From NCBI GenBank assembly GCA_001683735.1, contig LUGG01000001.1, forward strand, positions 1,488,001 through 1,552,000: 64,000 nucleotides of DNA, given 5' to 3'. Below, piece by piece: positions 1-11,438 of this stretch (positions are counted from its first letter, which is position 1; each line of letters starts with the position of its first letter). Made by a program: the position numbers and the translations under genes. Source of the stretch: Grifola frondosa (lineage: Eukaryota; Basidiomycota; Agaricomycetes; Polyporales; Grifolaceae). The notes below the pieces were generated by a model that saw only the letters and a list, made by a program, of their open reading frames with translations, did not search any database and was not told where the DNA came from.

Positions 1-2665
1 GTCTCTCATGTTACAACGCCCTGACCTTAAGTATGCTTTCTCAATTGTCAATCCTATATATGTCAAGCTGATACATCGTTCAGGATCGTGCTTATGTCGG
101 CAACAGTTGATGCTGAGAAGATATCTAACTATTTCGGAGGTTGCCCTATTTTATTTGTACCGGGTAGAACATTTCCTGTCGACGTTCGCTACCTGGAAGA
201 TGCCGTGGAATTCACGCAATGGAAGATCTCTGAGAGCTCCCTTACGCTAGGCGTGGTGCGTCATATTGTGGAGCCATCGCCGTGCTAATTGTATTGATAG
301 TCAGCGGCAGGAAAGGACAAATTCTATCGAGGCAAAGCGCGGCTTGATTGGTCAGAAGACACTGCTGCTGGAGATGATGACGATGACGAAACTGTTCAAG
401 AAAATGTCAAGCTCGAGAAACGTTACTCTCCTAGCACTGTATCAACCATCAACCTCTTGGATGAACGCATCGTACCCTATGATCTCATTGTCCGTCTACT
501 GGAGCGTATATGTTTTGAGGATCCAGACTACATCGGGTACTCACCGGCAATTCTGATATTTATGCCTGGAATGGGAGAGATCCGCAGACTAAACGACACT
601 TTAATGGAGCATCCTTGTTTCGGTTCTGAAGACCAGTTTAGGATCTATCCGCTACATTCGACGATATCCAGTGAACAACAGGGAGCTGTGTTCGATATCC
701 CTCCCCCAGGAAAACGCAAGATTGTAATAGGTATGCTAGCTTCATCCACGATTTCCACGAGCTCTAATAAAATATGTTTAGCTACCAATATTGCTGAGAC
801 GGGTATCACCATTCCTGACATTACGTGTGTCATTGACGTTGGCAAGCATCGAGAGATGAGGTGAGGTTACACATTGCTATCGCGTGCTCTAATTCACAAT
901 GCTTTTGATCATAGATTCGACGAGAAGCGGCAAATCAGCCGACTCGTCGAAACGTTTGTTGCCAAGAGCAATGCTGCTCAAAGGCGCGGACGCGCTGGTC
1001 GAGTTCAGTCCGGACTATGCTTCCACTTGTTCACAAAAATCCGTCATGACACGAAGGTACAGTTTCTATATTGTAATCGTAGGTATCTTGGCTCACCGGT
1101 CGTCAGATGGCGCAACATCCAGATCCAGAGATGTTGCGTCTCAGTCTGAGTGATCTTGCGCTTCGCATCAAGATCATGAAGGTGAATCTGGGCACGTCGA
1201 TTGAGGACGTCTTGTCTAAGGCTCTCGATCCACCGTTAGCGGTCAATGTTCAACGAGCTATTTCAGCATTGGTGGAGGTATGTATCTTCGTTCATTCACG
1301 TCTGTCGTTCTGATGTAGGCATGATATCTCCTTAGGTCCGCGCATTGACTTCGTCCGAGGATATAACACCGATGGGGCGCCTGTTGAGCCAGTTGCCCAC
1401 AGATGTTCACCTCGGCAAATTCCTGCTTATCGCGACATTATTCCGCTGCTTGGATCCTGCCCTTACTATTGCAGCTACACTGAATTCAAAATCGCCCTTC
1501 CTTTCACCTCTGGGATTGGAACAAGAAGCTGAACGGGCGAAGTCATCATTTAGAATTGGTTCGTTTCTTGAGTATTTTCATTCGTCATTTTTGTTGACAA
1601 GATGTTAGAGAATTCCGATTTCTTGACAATTCACAATGCGTTTGCTAGCTGGCGTAGAGCCTGCGCGAATGGTATTGCTCGAAAGTTTTGCAAGACCAAC
1701 TACCTTAGTCACCAAGTAAGCTATACGTTGAGAGATCATAGAACAAGGCTAACGTGTGGTTATGCCAGAACTTACAACAGATCGAAGAGCTGCGCCAACA
1801 ATTTCTAGGGTGAGAAACCTTGCGCATGCAAATTTTCATATGACTGACACAACTTATTAGTTATCTGGTGGATTCATCTTTCATACAAGTTGATCGTGGG
1901 TTCGTTCGAGAACTGAGTCGGTAGGTATTATCTTTTCGTCAACGTCGATTTTTGTTCATCATGCCTGCAATATAGGGCCCGATACGGTCGCGGTAGACCG
2001 CGGTTCGTTGACGTCCCTCCCGAGTTGAATTTCAATTCTGTAAACGTCGCGCTCGTCAATGCCTCTCTTGCTGCTGGGCTGTATCCTAAGATTCTTGCCA
2101 TTGATCCATCTAACGGCGGCATGCGGACGATCACGAATAATCAAGCTGTATCATTCCACCCGTCATCCGTGAACTTTCATATGAGGCCTAGGGACTTTGG
2201 AGTGAATCATCTGTGCTATTTCACAATAATGTAAGCCTATACAGTTCTCATTTATTTAGTATACTCATAAAAGTGGCAGGCATTCTAAGAAACTCTACGC
2301 ATGGGAGACCGGCCCTGTGGATGATTTGGCGCTCCTGCTGCTCTGTGGTGATACGGAATTCAAGGTGGAGTTTTGATTCCTATATTTTACTAGTTTCCTG
2401 TAGATTTTGACCATTGGTGCAGCTGATGTCTAATCTGGCATTTATTGATCGCAAAATCAAGTTTCGTATCCACCCGAAAGCAAGCGTTGCTCTCAAATTT
2501 CTTCGCAGCCAACTAGGATCGCTTCTTGCCATACAATTCCGCAACAAGCCGCTGACAGAATCGCAATTGCTTTGGAATGACACTGCGATGATGGTACTAG
2601 GTAAAATGAGGCCCGATGATGAGGATGAATACCAGGAGAGTATCACTGTTGTGATCAATCAATAA
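1..2665 (+). CDS. DEAH-box RNA helicase, DHX29/DHX57/Ucp12-like (5' truncated by window)
   Basis: This is the C-terminal half of a DEAH/RHA-family ATP-dependent RNA helicase, read across about ten exons. Seen in order: motif III ([10 protein letters not shown], about 93-122), a PGRTFPVDV strand and LEDAVEFT typical of the DHX57/DHX29 branch, motif V ([15 protein letters not shown], about 772-816), motif VI (QRRGRAGR, about 982-1005), then winged-helix/ratchet (HA2) sequence (about 1107-1600) and an OB-fold region (about 2025-2660). The first coding bases (about 8-37) join across an intron to the exon starting near 93 (PDLK then IVLMSAT). The stop is at 2663-2665. The ATPase core with motifs I and II lies upstream of the window. 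Family members unwind structured RNA and DHX29 acts in translation initiation. Which paralogue this is cannot be settled from the C-terminus alone. It converges with eL22. Confidence 0.88.
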
Positions 2666-3033
2666 TAACGTATCAAGATTACTGTATTATAGAGTAAGCA
2701 GCAAAATAATGCTCATAGATGATTAGTACTACTTTTTTTTCTTGACGAAATGCCCTTCAAGTCACGTTAAAAAGTGTGTAGATCGGCCCATTCTTCATAT
2801 CGTCGCGGCGCCTGCAGATCTCATCAAATATAGCAATCACCTGAATTCGGTCCCATGCTTGTCACTTCGACTGTTTCGACAACCAAGCTACTCAAAAAAA
2901 CATTGATGGAGCAAGATTTGCACGCAGTCAACGTCTAAGCAGCCGAACAATGCGAGCCAAATGCAGAGCATGGAATTGCATACGTATTAGCTCATAGAAA
3001 CATGGAAAGACCGAAGAGAATAGACAACTAAGT

Positions 3034-3660
3034 CTACTCCTCTTCCTCCTCCTCAGCAGCTCCCCTGATGGATGGCCAATCAGTATGAAAACTGACCAGT
3101 ACAGGAAAAATACGTACTGGATGTTGTAGAAGCGTAGCTGGTAGACTTCCTTTGATGCAGCAACAACACTGGGAGACACAGGACATGAGAAACATAGATA
3201 AGACGCAATTAATGACGCTAACCGAATCCAGTCACGGAGGGTGTTCTTCTTCAGGAACTTTTTTGTGAGGTACTTGAGGTAGCGCTTCGACAGAGGGACG
3301 TTCGAGGTTACGGTAATCTTGGTGTCACCTAGCAAATCCACATGCTCAACAATTGAGGAAGCAAATGAGCATGCCGAGTGTACGTACCATCACGGTGAAT
3401 CTTGACATTCTCACCCAGTTGCCCCGTCTTGCCGTCAACCTTGATGCGGTCGTGTAAGAACTTCTCAAAGGCCGCGCCGTCAAAGACACCGTCACCCGCA
3501 GGGCGAGAGTAGTCAATGACGAACTTGTGCTTCGTAGCAGGTGCTTTTCCGGAGGGGGCTTTGGGCTAATTCAAGCAGAACCAGAGAAAAAGCAAAACGC
3601 CCAGCGTGAGCCTACTGAGAAGATAACTCAGCAAAGCGGTACTGGGAACTAACTAACCAT
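3034..3660 (-). CDS. RPL22: 60S ribosomal protein eL22
   Basis: Ribosomal protein eL22 of the large cytosolic subunit. Exons read on the minus strand: ATG alone (3660-3658), 3565-3388 ([19 protein letters not shown] and [13 protein letters not shown]), 3328 to about 3235 ([20 protein letters not shown], then [10 protein letters not shown]), an exon with [12 protein letters not shown], and a short last exon encoding GAAEEEEEE and TAG at 3036-3034. These segments match eL22 along its whole length, including the acidic tail. The first exon is just the start codon, directly followed by a GTTAGT donor, and exon 2 begins with PKAPSGK. Intron-rich 5' ends are common in fungal ribosomal protein genes. 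It is divergent from CBF5 over 227 bp and convergent with the helicase. Product assignment is firm. The acceptor of the 4th exon is less certain. Confidence 0.92.
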
Positions 3661-3887
3661 CTTGAAGGGCGACAAAGGTCTTGAGGTGAAGCGTTAAGAT
3701 CGTGTAGTCGGATTGCGTACACAAGCTCTTGCCGTTTGAAGTTGTACTGTATAGTTTCGTCAGAGCTTTCCCACAGGTGGGTAAATGCCGATAATCTCTT
3801 TCCGATTCTCACGCTAGATTTTCTGGATTTTGATTAGTGGCAGATTTTGTGGGTGACGCCGAGGACTGCTGAAAACTTTCAACAACT
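3661..3887. promoter_or_regulatory. shared divergent promoter of eL22 and CBF5
   Basis: Only 227 bp separate the two start codons, which point away from each other. Both products serve ribosome production, so a shared bidirectional promoter is likely. No specific binding site was recognised by eye. Confidence 0.5.
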
Positions 3888-5719
3888 ATGGCTCCTGCCA
3901 AAACACTCACTGGCAGCCAGGTCGCGTCAGCGCAGCTGGAGGGGGACTATTCTATCAAGTCAGAAAGCACCCAACCCAAGTTGGATACCTCCCAATGGCC
4001 TCTCCTCCTCAGAAACTATGACAAGCTGCTTGTTCGGTCTGCACACTTTACGCCGATCCCTTCTGGATGCAGTCCATTGAAGCGGGACATAACAACCTAT
4101 GTCAAGTAGGTCGAGCAGGATGTTATCTACTTATGGAAGACTAAATTCTGCGTATAGGTCTGGTGTTATCAACCTGGACAAGCCCTCCAATCCTTCCTCG
4201 CACGAAGTGGTTGCGTGGTTGAGGAGGATACTGAGGGTAGAAAAGACAGGTCACAGCGGGACTCTTGATCCCAAGGTGACAGGATGCCTCATTGTTTGCA
4301 TTGATCGTGCTACCAGACTCGTGAAGTCTCAGCAGGGTGCAGGTGTGTTCACACCCATTTCGCCTGTAATATGGACTTATTCAGATGTATGGACGCACAA
4401 CAGGGAAGGAGTATGTCACCGTGCTCCGTCTCCATGCTGGTCTCCCGAACCCTACCGCTCTCCCCGCGCTATCCAGACCCTCACCGGTGCCCTGTTCCAA
4501 CGTCCACCACTGATCTCTGCTGTCAAGCGTCAACTGCGTATTCGTACGATCTACGAGTCGAAGTTGCTTGAGTTTGATGAGAAGCGCAACCTTGCGGTCT
4601 TCTGGGTATCCTGTGAAGCTGGCACGTATATTCGAACACTCTGTGTACATCTGGGTCTCGTGCTGGGAGTTGGCGGCCACATGCAGGAACTCAGGAGAGT
4701 TCGTAGTGGAGCGTTGAGCGAGAACGATGACATGGTGACGATGCATGATGTGTTGGACGCACAATGGGTGTACGACAACACGCGAGATGGTGCGAAAATT
4801 GCTGTCATTTACCGCGTGATTATCCTCACACTCGTTATTTCACATAGAATCGTACTTGCGTCGTGTCATCCGACCTTTGGAGTCGCTGCTTGTTGGCTAC
4901 AAGCGTATAGTCGTAAAAGACAGCGCTGTAAACGCCGTTTGCTACGGCGCGAAACTGATGATTCCTGGCTTGTTGCGTTACGAGGCCGATATCTCACTTA
5001 ACGAAGAGGTCGTCCTTATGACCACGAAAGGTACAGCGACAGCCCGCTGATCGTCATTAGATTGCCTAATGATATATTGTTCCACAGGAGAGGCAATTGC
5101 TTTAGCTATCGCACAGATGTCGACCGTAGAACTCGCGACTTGCGACCACGGTGTTGTCGCGAAGGTTAAGCGTTGTATCATGGAACGCGACACCTACCCC
5201 CGTCGCTGGGGTCTTGGACCCAAGGCCTTGGAAAAGAAGAAAATGGTGAAGGACGGCAAGCTCGGTAAGTTTGGCGAGAAGATACAGGGTGTTACACCTG
5301 CGGAGTGGAGCAAGGACTACGTTGACTATTCACGTGAGGTAAGTGAACGCTAGCAAGCCACTTCCTTGTCGCACCCATATAACTACTACTTCGTATAGCA
5401 ACCCACCGCTGGTCCTTCAACAACGGCTCCAGAAGCGGCTCCTGAACCTTCGCATGTGGAAGAGATCAGTAGCTCGCAGGAGAAGGAGAAGAAGCGCAAA
5501 CGCAAATCTGAGGCTGCAGATGCAGATGGCGATGTGTCGATGGTGGTGGAGGCTGGCGAGGATGAGGCGGCAAAGGCTGAGCGAAAGCGGCTGAAGAAAG
5601 AGAAAAAGGCGGCGAAGGAAGCCGCTAAGGATGGCGATGAGGACGACGAAGCGCGGCGGGAGAGGAAGCGGCTGAAGAAAGAGAAAAAAGCGCGCGAATC
5701 GTTGGGCGGCGAGTCATAA
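3888..5719 (+). CDS. CBF5: H/ACA snoRNP pseudouridine synthase Cbf5/dyskerin
   Basis: Catalytic subunit of the nucleolar H/ACA RNP that converts uridine to pseudouridine in rRNA. The N-terminus (MAPAKTLTG..., with [20 protein letters not shown]) is the dyskerin-like region. The TruB catalytic loop [11 protein letters not shown] at about 4252-4285 supplies the catalytic Asp. [27 protein letters not shown] and [15 protein letters not shown] follow. The PUA domain starts near [20 protein letters not shown] and runs through [14 protein letters not shown]. The tail has KKE/D repeats (KRLKKEKK twice), as in fungal Cbf5. Introns are near 4107-4158, 4342-4406, 4788-4848, 5030-5087 and 5340-5398, and all joins keep frame. 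The stop is at 5717-5719 and the length of roughly 480 residues is normal. It is divergent from the eL22 gene. Confidence 0.95.
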
Positions 5720-6431
5720 CGCCGCATTCACGTTGTGTCTGGTCCTCTCCGATGATGCACGAGATTCCCCGTAAAAGGTGGTTCTTGCCTTACCCTCATT
5801 TTGTGCTTATCCATATGTGTCATAGCTAGTCATTCAAATCTTCGTGTATCTTAGTCTGGACGAGCGCATATACTCACATCTTGTTTGGTATTCTTTTCTG
5901 TATCGATGCCGGTCGAAGCTTATTACTTCGGAGTTCGCGCTATAGTTTGTTTCAAGACCAACGCTCTCGTCTACGTAAGTATGTTGGGACATGATGTGAT
6001 TTTAAATTTTGCCTTAACGAATTTACTCGTTGTTCTCCGATTACTTAGGTTGTCTTTTCGCTCATGGGTGATTGTCACAAAGGCTTTCAGGATCCATCGA
6101 GGACTTGAACTTCATGACGTTATCATTGCATCTCTACGCATATGCCATACGACGCCATCTAGTTGGAATAGAGTTACACTTGCAGGCATTGACACGTCTA
6201 CTGAGGTACAAAATCAAAGCTCGTCCAAACCAAATGTTGACTTCATGTTTCGTCTTCTCGGGATGTCCCCAATTTCTACAGTATGTGCTCTTGCGGTGCG
6301 TCGATGCTAGACTTTCACCGAACTGTTCACATGCTTGCGGAGGAATCGTCCACAAATTGATTCCTGCGAGGTTCCGCAAGTCAGACTGGCAGGGACAGTG
6401 GTGACATGACAACTGACCTATCCAGCAGAGG
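5720..6431. other. intergenic, no gene recognised
   Basis: This stretch follows the CBF5 stop and precedes the end of the minus-strand hypothetical gene. Short frames of up to about 140 codons exist on both strands, but none shows a domain, splice-consistent continuation or conserved-looking pattern. The start presumably holds the CBF5 3' UTR and polyadenylation signals. Confidence 0.6.
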
Positions 6432-7910
6432 TCATCCTTGATTCGCGTTATCCGGCGATGGCGGTGGGAACCTCCACGGGTGGAATGATGTGTTGAATCG
6501 GAGCTGGCACGTTGTGCCGGAGTTGTCCGCAGTCGTTGTATCCAGTGCTGTAGAGATGGGATTGGAGTCCACCGCGTGCGACTGATCTAGGGGTACTTTG
6601 TTCTCCGAAGAGACTAGGGCAGACGGAGATGGCGAACGCAACTCGGGCTTCGCAACGCGCGCGCCGGTTGAGCTCAAAGACGCCTTCTTCCTGCGCCCGT
6701 CTTTCTTGCCAGCGTTGCGAGGAGACATATAAGAGTGCCACCAGTTAGAGTAGCACATCTGCGCGAGCGCCGTCGTCTTCCAGCCCCACTCGCAGTACGC
6801 CAGCTCCGGGAAAGCGGCGCACATCGTGATCTGGTGAAATTTGGCCGCCTCGCCGCTTATCTTCCCCCACGTCCGGCGGCAGTTCCGTCGTGCTTCATTT
6901 GGAAGAAGATGGCGCGTTGATGCCTCCGCATGGAGTTAACTCGCTCTCGACTCACGGGGTCGCCGTTTTCGTCCTCCAGATACCGGGGCACGCCCTCGGA
7001 GGTCTTTCCTTCGCTGTATCTGGGGCCGTTATGGGCGAAGGGTGTCCAATAGCTTCGTGACCAGAATTGAACCTTTGGATAATCCGACTCGCGTAGTTCA
7101 ACAGGAGACTGAGGTATGGAAGTAAGGAGGAAACTGCACGTTTTTGTTGAGCTGATTGGCTCGATTCTGCGATAGACTTTGAAGATGGCGATAAGGCAGA
7201 GGAATCTGCGAGTTTCGGTTTGACAGGCTCTTTTGATGCAGGAGCGGCTGAAGTTGAAGACAAGGATGAAGGTTGCGCTGTATGACTTGGTATTGGCACG
7301 GACCCGGATAGTAGCGAGAAGGATGGTGTTGACTGACTTGAAGCCGGAGCCGGCCAAGGCGGCAGTTCTGCGGACTCAGGCACTTGTATGTGGAATGGGT
7401 TTGACGTGAGCGGTATTGCATGCGGTGCCGTCCGAGCAAGCTCCATATATGCGGACCTAAGTAGCATATATTCATGGGATCGTCATAGTCTGGCGAATGC
7501 GCGACTTACTTGGTCTGACGATATTTGTCTTGCACCGCGTTGCATTCTACGAGTGCCAGATTGTATGCATCGCGAAGCGTGAGGTAGGCATTGTGAACTA
7601 TGTCGTACGCGCCTCGCGTCCTGGTGCATGCGTCATGCAAGTCCTTGTAATGTTGGTTGAGCTCGAGGAGAGTCGCATGGGGCGTGGAACGGATTATGTC
7701 CAAAGCAACAGCGAGTCGGATGCCCTCGATCTTTGGAGTGTTTTCCAGCATCACAGCAGGAGAACCTTTGAGCGGGTATCCTAGGTCTGTAGTCGGAGTT
7801 TCCACAGCGCTACCAGAATACGACAATCCATCACGGCTTTCTGGCGAACCGGAACTACTAGTGATGCTGTTGTTCGAATTCACAGAGCTACAGATATTGT
7901 CGGCAGCCAC
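6432..7910 (-). CDS. basidiomycete hypothetical protein, frameshifted near 6871
   Basis: A multi-exon minus-strand gene of unknown function. The N-terminus (from ATG at 7910) is Ser-rich, then a helical segment with HATLLELNQHYKDLHDA and LTLRDAYNLALVECNAVQ ends at about 7518. A clean join over the intron around 7462-7516 gives QTKSAYMELARTAPHA. Then comes a long Pro/Ser-rich linker (about 7100-7400), followed by YPKVQFWSRSYWTPF, the MRRHQRAIFFQMKHDG helix, TWGKISGEAAKFHQI and LAYCEWGWKTTALAQMCYSN. The last blocks resemble a recurrent Agaricomycete uncharacterised family with aromatic and acidic patterns. Between MKHDGTAAG and TWGKIS the frame slips by one base with no intron there, next to a CCCCC run at 6864-6868, so this is either a recent pseudogene or a sequencing indel. 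The acceptor near 7100 was not resolved and an upstream exon beyond 7910 is possible. Confidence 0.55.
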
Positions 7911-9122
7911 GTCACTGGTGGACGACAGGCTATTTCGCGTAGATGCGTTAAGACCGCTCCAATTGGTGTCTATGTGCTAGAACCGCACTGAATCATCCAC
8001 GAAGACTTCGAACCTGAAAAGCACGAACCTCGAGTCCATCGTCTTCACGCTTCACTCGGATAACATGCTCCTCAACGCGTCTCTACGTTTATTCTCTTGT
8101 CTCGCGCAGGTCTCGAGATCATTTTCAAACCGGTCGAAACTTCTGGAGCTGGACATTGCGTTTGTTGCGGTTCTTCGTCTCCTGCCTTCTGATGTTTTTT
8201 GCGCCAGCCAACGTTTGTGCAACCAGCGTCGTCAATGGGCCGAGAATGACTCAAAATCGAATAGTGTCGGACTGAGTAAAGAGCCTTAATCATACAAGAT
8301 CGCGGTGGCTGTCACGAACAAAGAGAACCAGAGGGGGAGGCGTAGAGAGATCATAGCCAGCATGGCTCCTATATATACTAGGCAGAAGAAAGGGGTGGTC
8401 AATTGGGGAGTCGACATATGATGAAAGCACCAAGTACTGCCATGATGATGCAGGCGCTCGAAGACGATGGCCCGATCAGGTTGACTTACCGCCCGATACG
8501 GCAATCTATGAACTTTGAGTTGACTCGAATTCAACTTGCACTGTCATCTCCCTCCTTCGACACAAGCCAACCGCAGCGCTATCATCAACCGGCTATCGAT
8601 TATTCACAAAGATATTGGCTCAAGCATGTGTATAACTACTGGTATATATCCGATATCCATTAATGTTTGATATTCAGAATCTTGGAAAGTTCCTACTTTC
8701 AATTCAAGATCTTCGGGCATCCCTTTGATATTACATGACTTCAAGCCCCACCATCTGAAACGCCAAAGTGCGCTTACTAAGGGCAGCTGCTTCGATGTTC
8801 AAATATCGTCAACTTCACTAGTTTCGTCCCAGGTGACCCTCTGAACCGGATGTACCGTGAGCTCCATACGCCTTACCTACATTGGCTATATATATATAAT
8901 CTCATTATCATCGCGTTCAGAACGCTGCGATCTGTCAATTTAAGCTGGGGTCAAACTCAATAAACAGATTTCCGTACGTACATTTCACGGCCTTCACACC
9001 TGCGCAGCTTGGTTGGTTCAAGCATATATTGGCTCTTGAATGTCAGATGATGGTTAGCAATTCACGGGCTCCAAAGCTTCCGTAGAGCTTCACTACTGCA
9101 GGCTGTAGCATCCACTATATTC
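7911..9122. other. intergenic, no gene recognised
   Basis: An open frame continues upstream of 7910 to about 7975 on the minus strand and may be a 5' exon of the hypothetical gene. A minus-strand 82-codon frame (8534-8286) has hydrophobic segments but no other support. The rest shows no coding signal. A TATATATATA run occurs near 8889. Confidence 0.5.
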
Positions 9123-9862
9123 ATGGAGCTCACCCTCTCTAAGAAATCGCCGGCTAATACCGTGCTCTCTGATTTTCGAGGGCAGCCGCAATACCGCATC
9201 TCAACTCCTTTCGTCTTCTTTGGTCGAACGACGGCGATACATCGCGTCACCGGTCATCAAGCCGGGCGCCCTAGGTGCCACCGCAAAAAATCGTACTCTG
9301 GAGAAGAGGAGCTAGCAAAGATACGCTGGAGCTACTACTGCCGTCGCACAAAGCTGCAGTATAACGGGTGGAACCTCGATTTCCACACCTTCATGCCCTC
9401 GCAGAAGGGCGTTTTCAGACAGTGAGCTCTATGGTTCTTTCTGGCATCGGTCTATCCCTAAAGTGTTGCATCTTCCATTTTATAGTACTCGGCGTAGGAT
9501 GGTTGGCCCGGACGGTCGGACGTACGAGTGGCACATGAAGAAATCTTGCTACGTAAACTTTCGTCTTTCTCCACGGGGCGGCATCCAGCTAAGTATACCG
9601 TTTACTGTGATAGCTTGATACGAAGGGTTGGTCCGGAGCAACTATTCCTATCGCCCGTCTGCACCCATCCAGTTTCTGGAGGTGCAAGAAAGCCAGACTC
9701 GAGATATTCCCAGCTGGAATGCATATGGTGGACCTCATAGTTATCACATTTGTCTATGTGCAGCAGAAGCAGCAGAATAAGGAGCGCAGCGCTAATCAGC
9801 TCTCTACAACCATGCATTTGACCGCAGCGGCAGGCCCTGGCGGCGGCGGCGGCGGCTGTTAG
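9123..9862 (+). CDS. DUF6593-domain protein, copy A
   Basis: An intact three-exon gene of about 204 residues: exons 9123-9421, 9486-9552 and 9614-9862. The protein begins MELTLSKKSPANTVLSD and has QPQYRISTPF, the IHRVTGH strand, EEELAKIRW and WNLDFHTFMPSQ. Exon 2 encodes GPDGRTYEWHMKKSCY and exon 3 ends in IFPAGMHMVDLIVITFVYVQ followed by a Gln/Asn-rich stretch and six glycines. This layout is that of DUF6593, a beta-rich family of unknown function much expanded in Agaricomycetes. Exon phases are identical to copies C and D (phase 2, then 0). It has no signal peptide or membrane segment. It is the most diverged intact copy here, with a lineage-specific Gly-rich tail. Function is unknown. Confidence 0.8.
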
Positions 9863-10276
9863 TCGATATCTAAAAGCAGAATAAAATGTATGTACATTGA
9901 TCTAGGTCGCAGGTTCGTGCCGAGAGTCCTGATCTTGCTGAATTGGCGGTTATCACTGACATTCGGAAATCTCATTATCTGTTCTCCATTAACCTTCTGT
10001 CAATGTGCTCTCGATCTTCATCGATGCTTCATCCACGACACACCGCTCTTGCATACCATCAGCTATCATCGGCACCGCCTTCATCGGAACATCTGGGACA
10101 ATTTAGTGCGACCCATTTCCTTATTATCTAGTCTTGACAAGTCAGTTGCTGTGGTAAGGACCATACTAATACGTCCGCAGTTGCACTGCATTCGAAGCAT
10201 CGGGACAAACCTTGCCCATAATGTCCTTCATATGTATATATAAGTCTATAGGTGCAGTGCCTGCTCCTCCACATAA
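9863..10276. other. spacer between DUF6593 copies A and B
   Basis: No gene was recognised. A TATATATAA motif lies at about 10234-10242, where a TATA box would be for copy B. The two short plus-strand frames (9890-10243 and 9943-10131) show no family pattern. Confidence 0.5.
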
Positions 10277-10975
10277 GGCTCCACCGTGGTGCTTTCCGAT
10301 TCCCTTGGACAGCTACAGTATCGCATTCACACTGTATTACGGTTTCCAGACAAGACGACGTTCATCAGCCGCATCGCAGGCCGGCGCCATCAATGGACAG
10401 ACGATGATTCCCGCAGCCAAAGCTTGGAAACTAGGAAACAGAACGTGGCGGAGATCCACTGGCCGGCATTTGGCCGGCTCACGAGGCTGAAATACAAGGG
10501 ACAGAATGTCGAATTTCACAGTTTTTTGCCATCACAAGGGGGAGGGTGAGTCGTTCAGAACGCACCGTGCCTTTGACAATTTGATCCATTCCCTCTGCTA
10601 GCGCAACGCTGGCCCAGACGCCCTCACATATCATTGGCGTATGGGACCGCGATCGTCCTATGTACGTTGGAGTTGGAGTTGTGCAGACTCAACCGAATAA
10701 TTCACCTTGTCCAAGCTTGACATACAGGAGATATCAGGATCCGTGACACCCGTGGCCTGTTTGTACCCGCCGGGCACCGGGGAAACGAGCGGGCCATTCT
10801 TGAAATATTTCCGGCAGGGATCCACATGGTCGATCTTATAGTCGTTACATTTGTGTACGTGGAGAAAAGCGAAGGGAAATTGAGACTACTGGTGCAGCCG
10901 CTAGTAGTAGTGTTCGCAGGAATACCAGGAGAAGGAATCTGGCTGGTGAAAGAGTGGGTCCTGGGACTCATCAAA
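10277..10975 (+). pseudogene. DUF6593-domain gene, copy B, decayed
   Basis: The family pattern is clear: VLSDSLGQLQYRIHTV, AEIHWPAFGRLTRLKYKG, VEFHSFLPSQ (10286-10549), then RNAGPDALTYHWRMG in the exon-2 position (about 10602-10660) and RAILEIFPAGIHMVDL in the exon-3 position (about 10790-10835). It is broken in three ways. There is no ATG in frame, because TAA at 10274-10276 precedes the domain and the MELTLSK start is missing. The exon 1/exon 2 join is out of frame with the phase used by the other copies. Exon 3 begins in one frame (LDIQEISGSVTPV) and its conserved part lies in another. Without these breaks it would be the same three-exon gene as A, C and D. An unusual start or splicing could rescue part of it, but decay is the simplest reading. 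Confidence 0.7.
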
Positions 10976-11438
10976 TCTTGTCTGCCTGCTCAAGGTTACG
11001 ATTGACCCGATATACAAAAGTAGTTTGGCGCAAAAGCACCTTAAGACCGGTGTAGGCTGGTATAAGACATCTTTTCGGGACCGTTATAAAGAGAAGTCGA
11101 TCATGTATGGGCGCCTAGGTCAGTATGCGCCTCGCTCCTTCCGAGTTCATATCAACTTCCTCGTAATGCAGGGCGAACTAGACGTCAATATCAATAAGTA
11201 CTATATCAGACAGCCGCCTGAGCACTGCGATCTGTCCTGGTCTGTCAAGCTCGTATCTCGAAACTTACAAACCTTCTACACGTTCCGCTCCATGCATGTT
11301 TCGGGAGTATACACTGCAGCTTTAATAGCTGAACCATATATCGCCCCCCATGCACCAAACAACGGTTGCTTACTCGCTAAACATCTCTATATATGTATCT
11401 AGTGCCACTAGCTTATCGCATCAGACCCCAATACCGAC
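10976..11438. other. upstream region of DUF6593 copy C
   Basis: No gene was recognised. From about 11068 onward this sequence is repeated upstream of copy D, so the duplication includes about 370 bp of 5' flank. A 125-codon frame at 11025-11402 has no family features and is not open across the duplicate. Confidence 0.6.

Noticed and set aside
4099..5001. A 300-codon plus-strand frame inside the CBF5 locus.
   Set aside because: It reads exons through introns. Spliced exons give a full Cbf5, and the frame's own start and end lie in intron sequence.
5386..5727. A 113-codon Ser/Phe-rich minus-strand frame.
   Set aside because: Antisense of the Lys/Glu repeat tail of Cbf5, a composition artefact.
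8286..8534. An 82-codon minus-strand frame with hydrophobic stretches.
   Set aside because: No splice continuation, no homologous pattern, and hydrophobic runs arise readily by chance.
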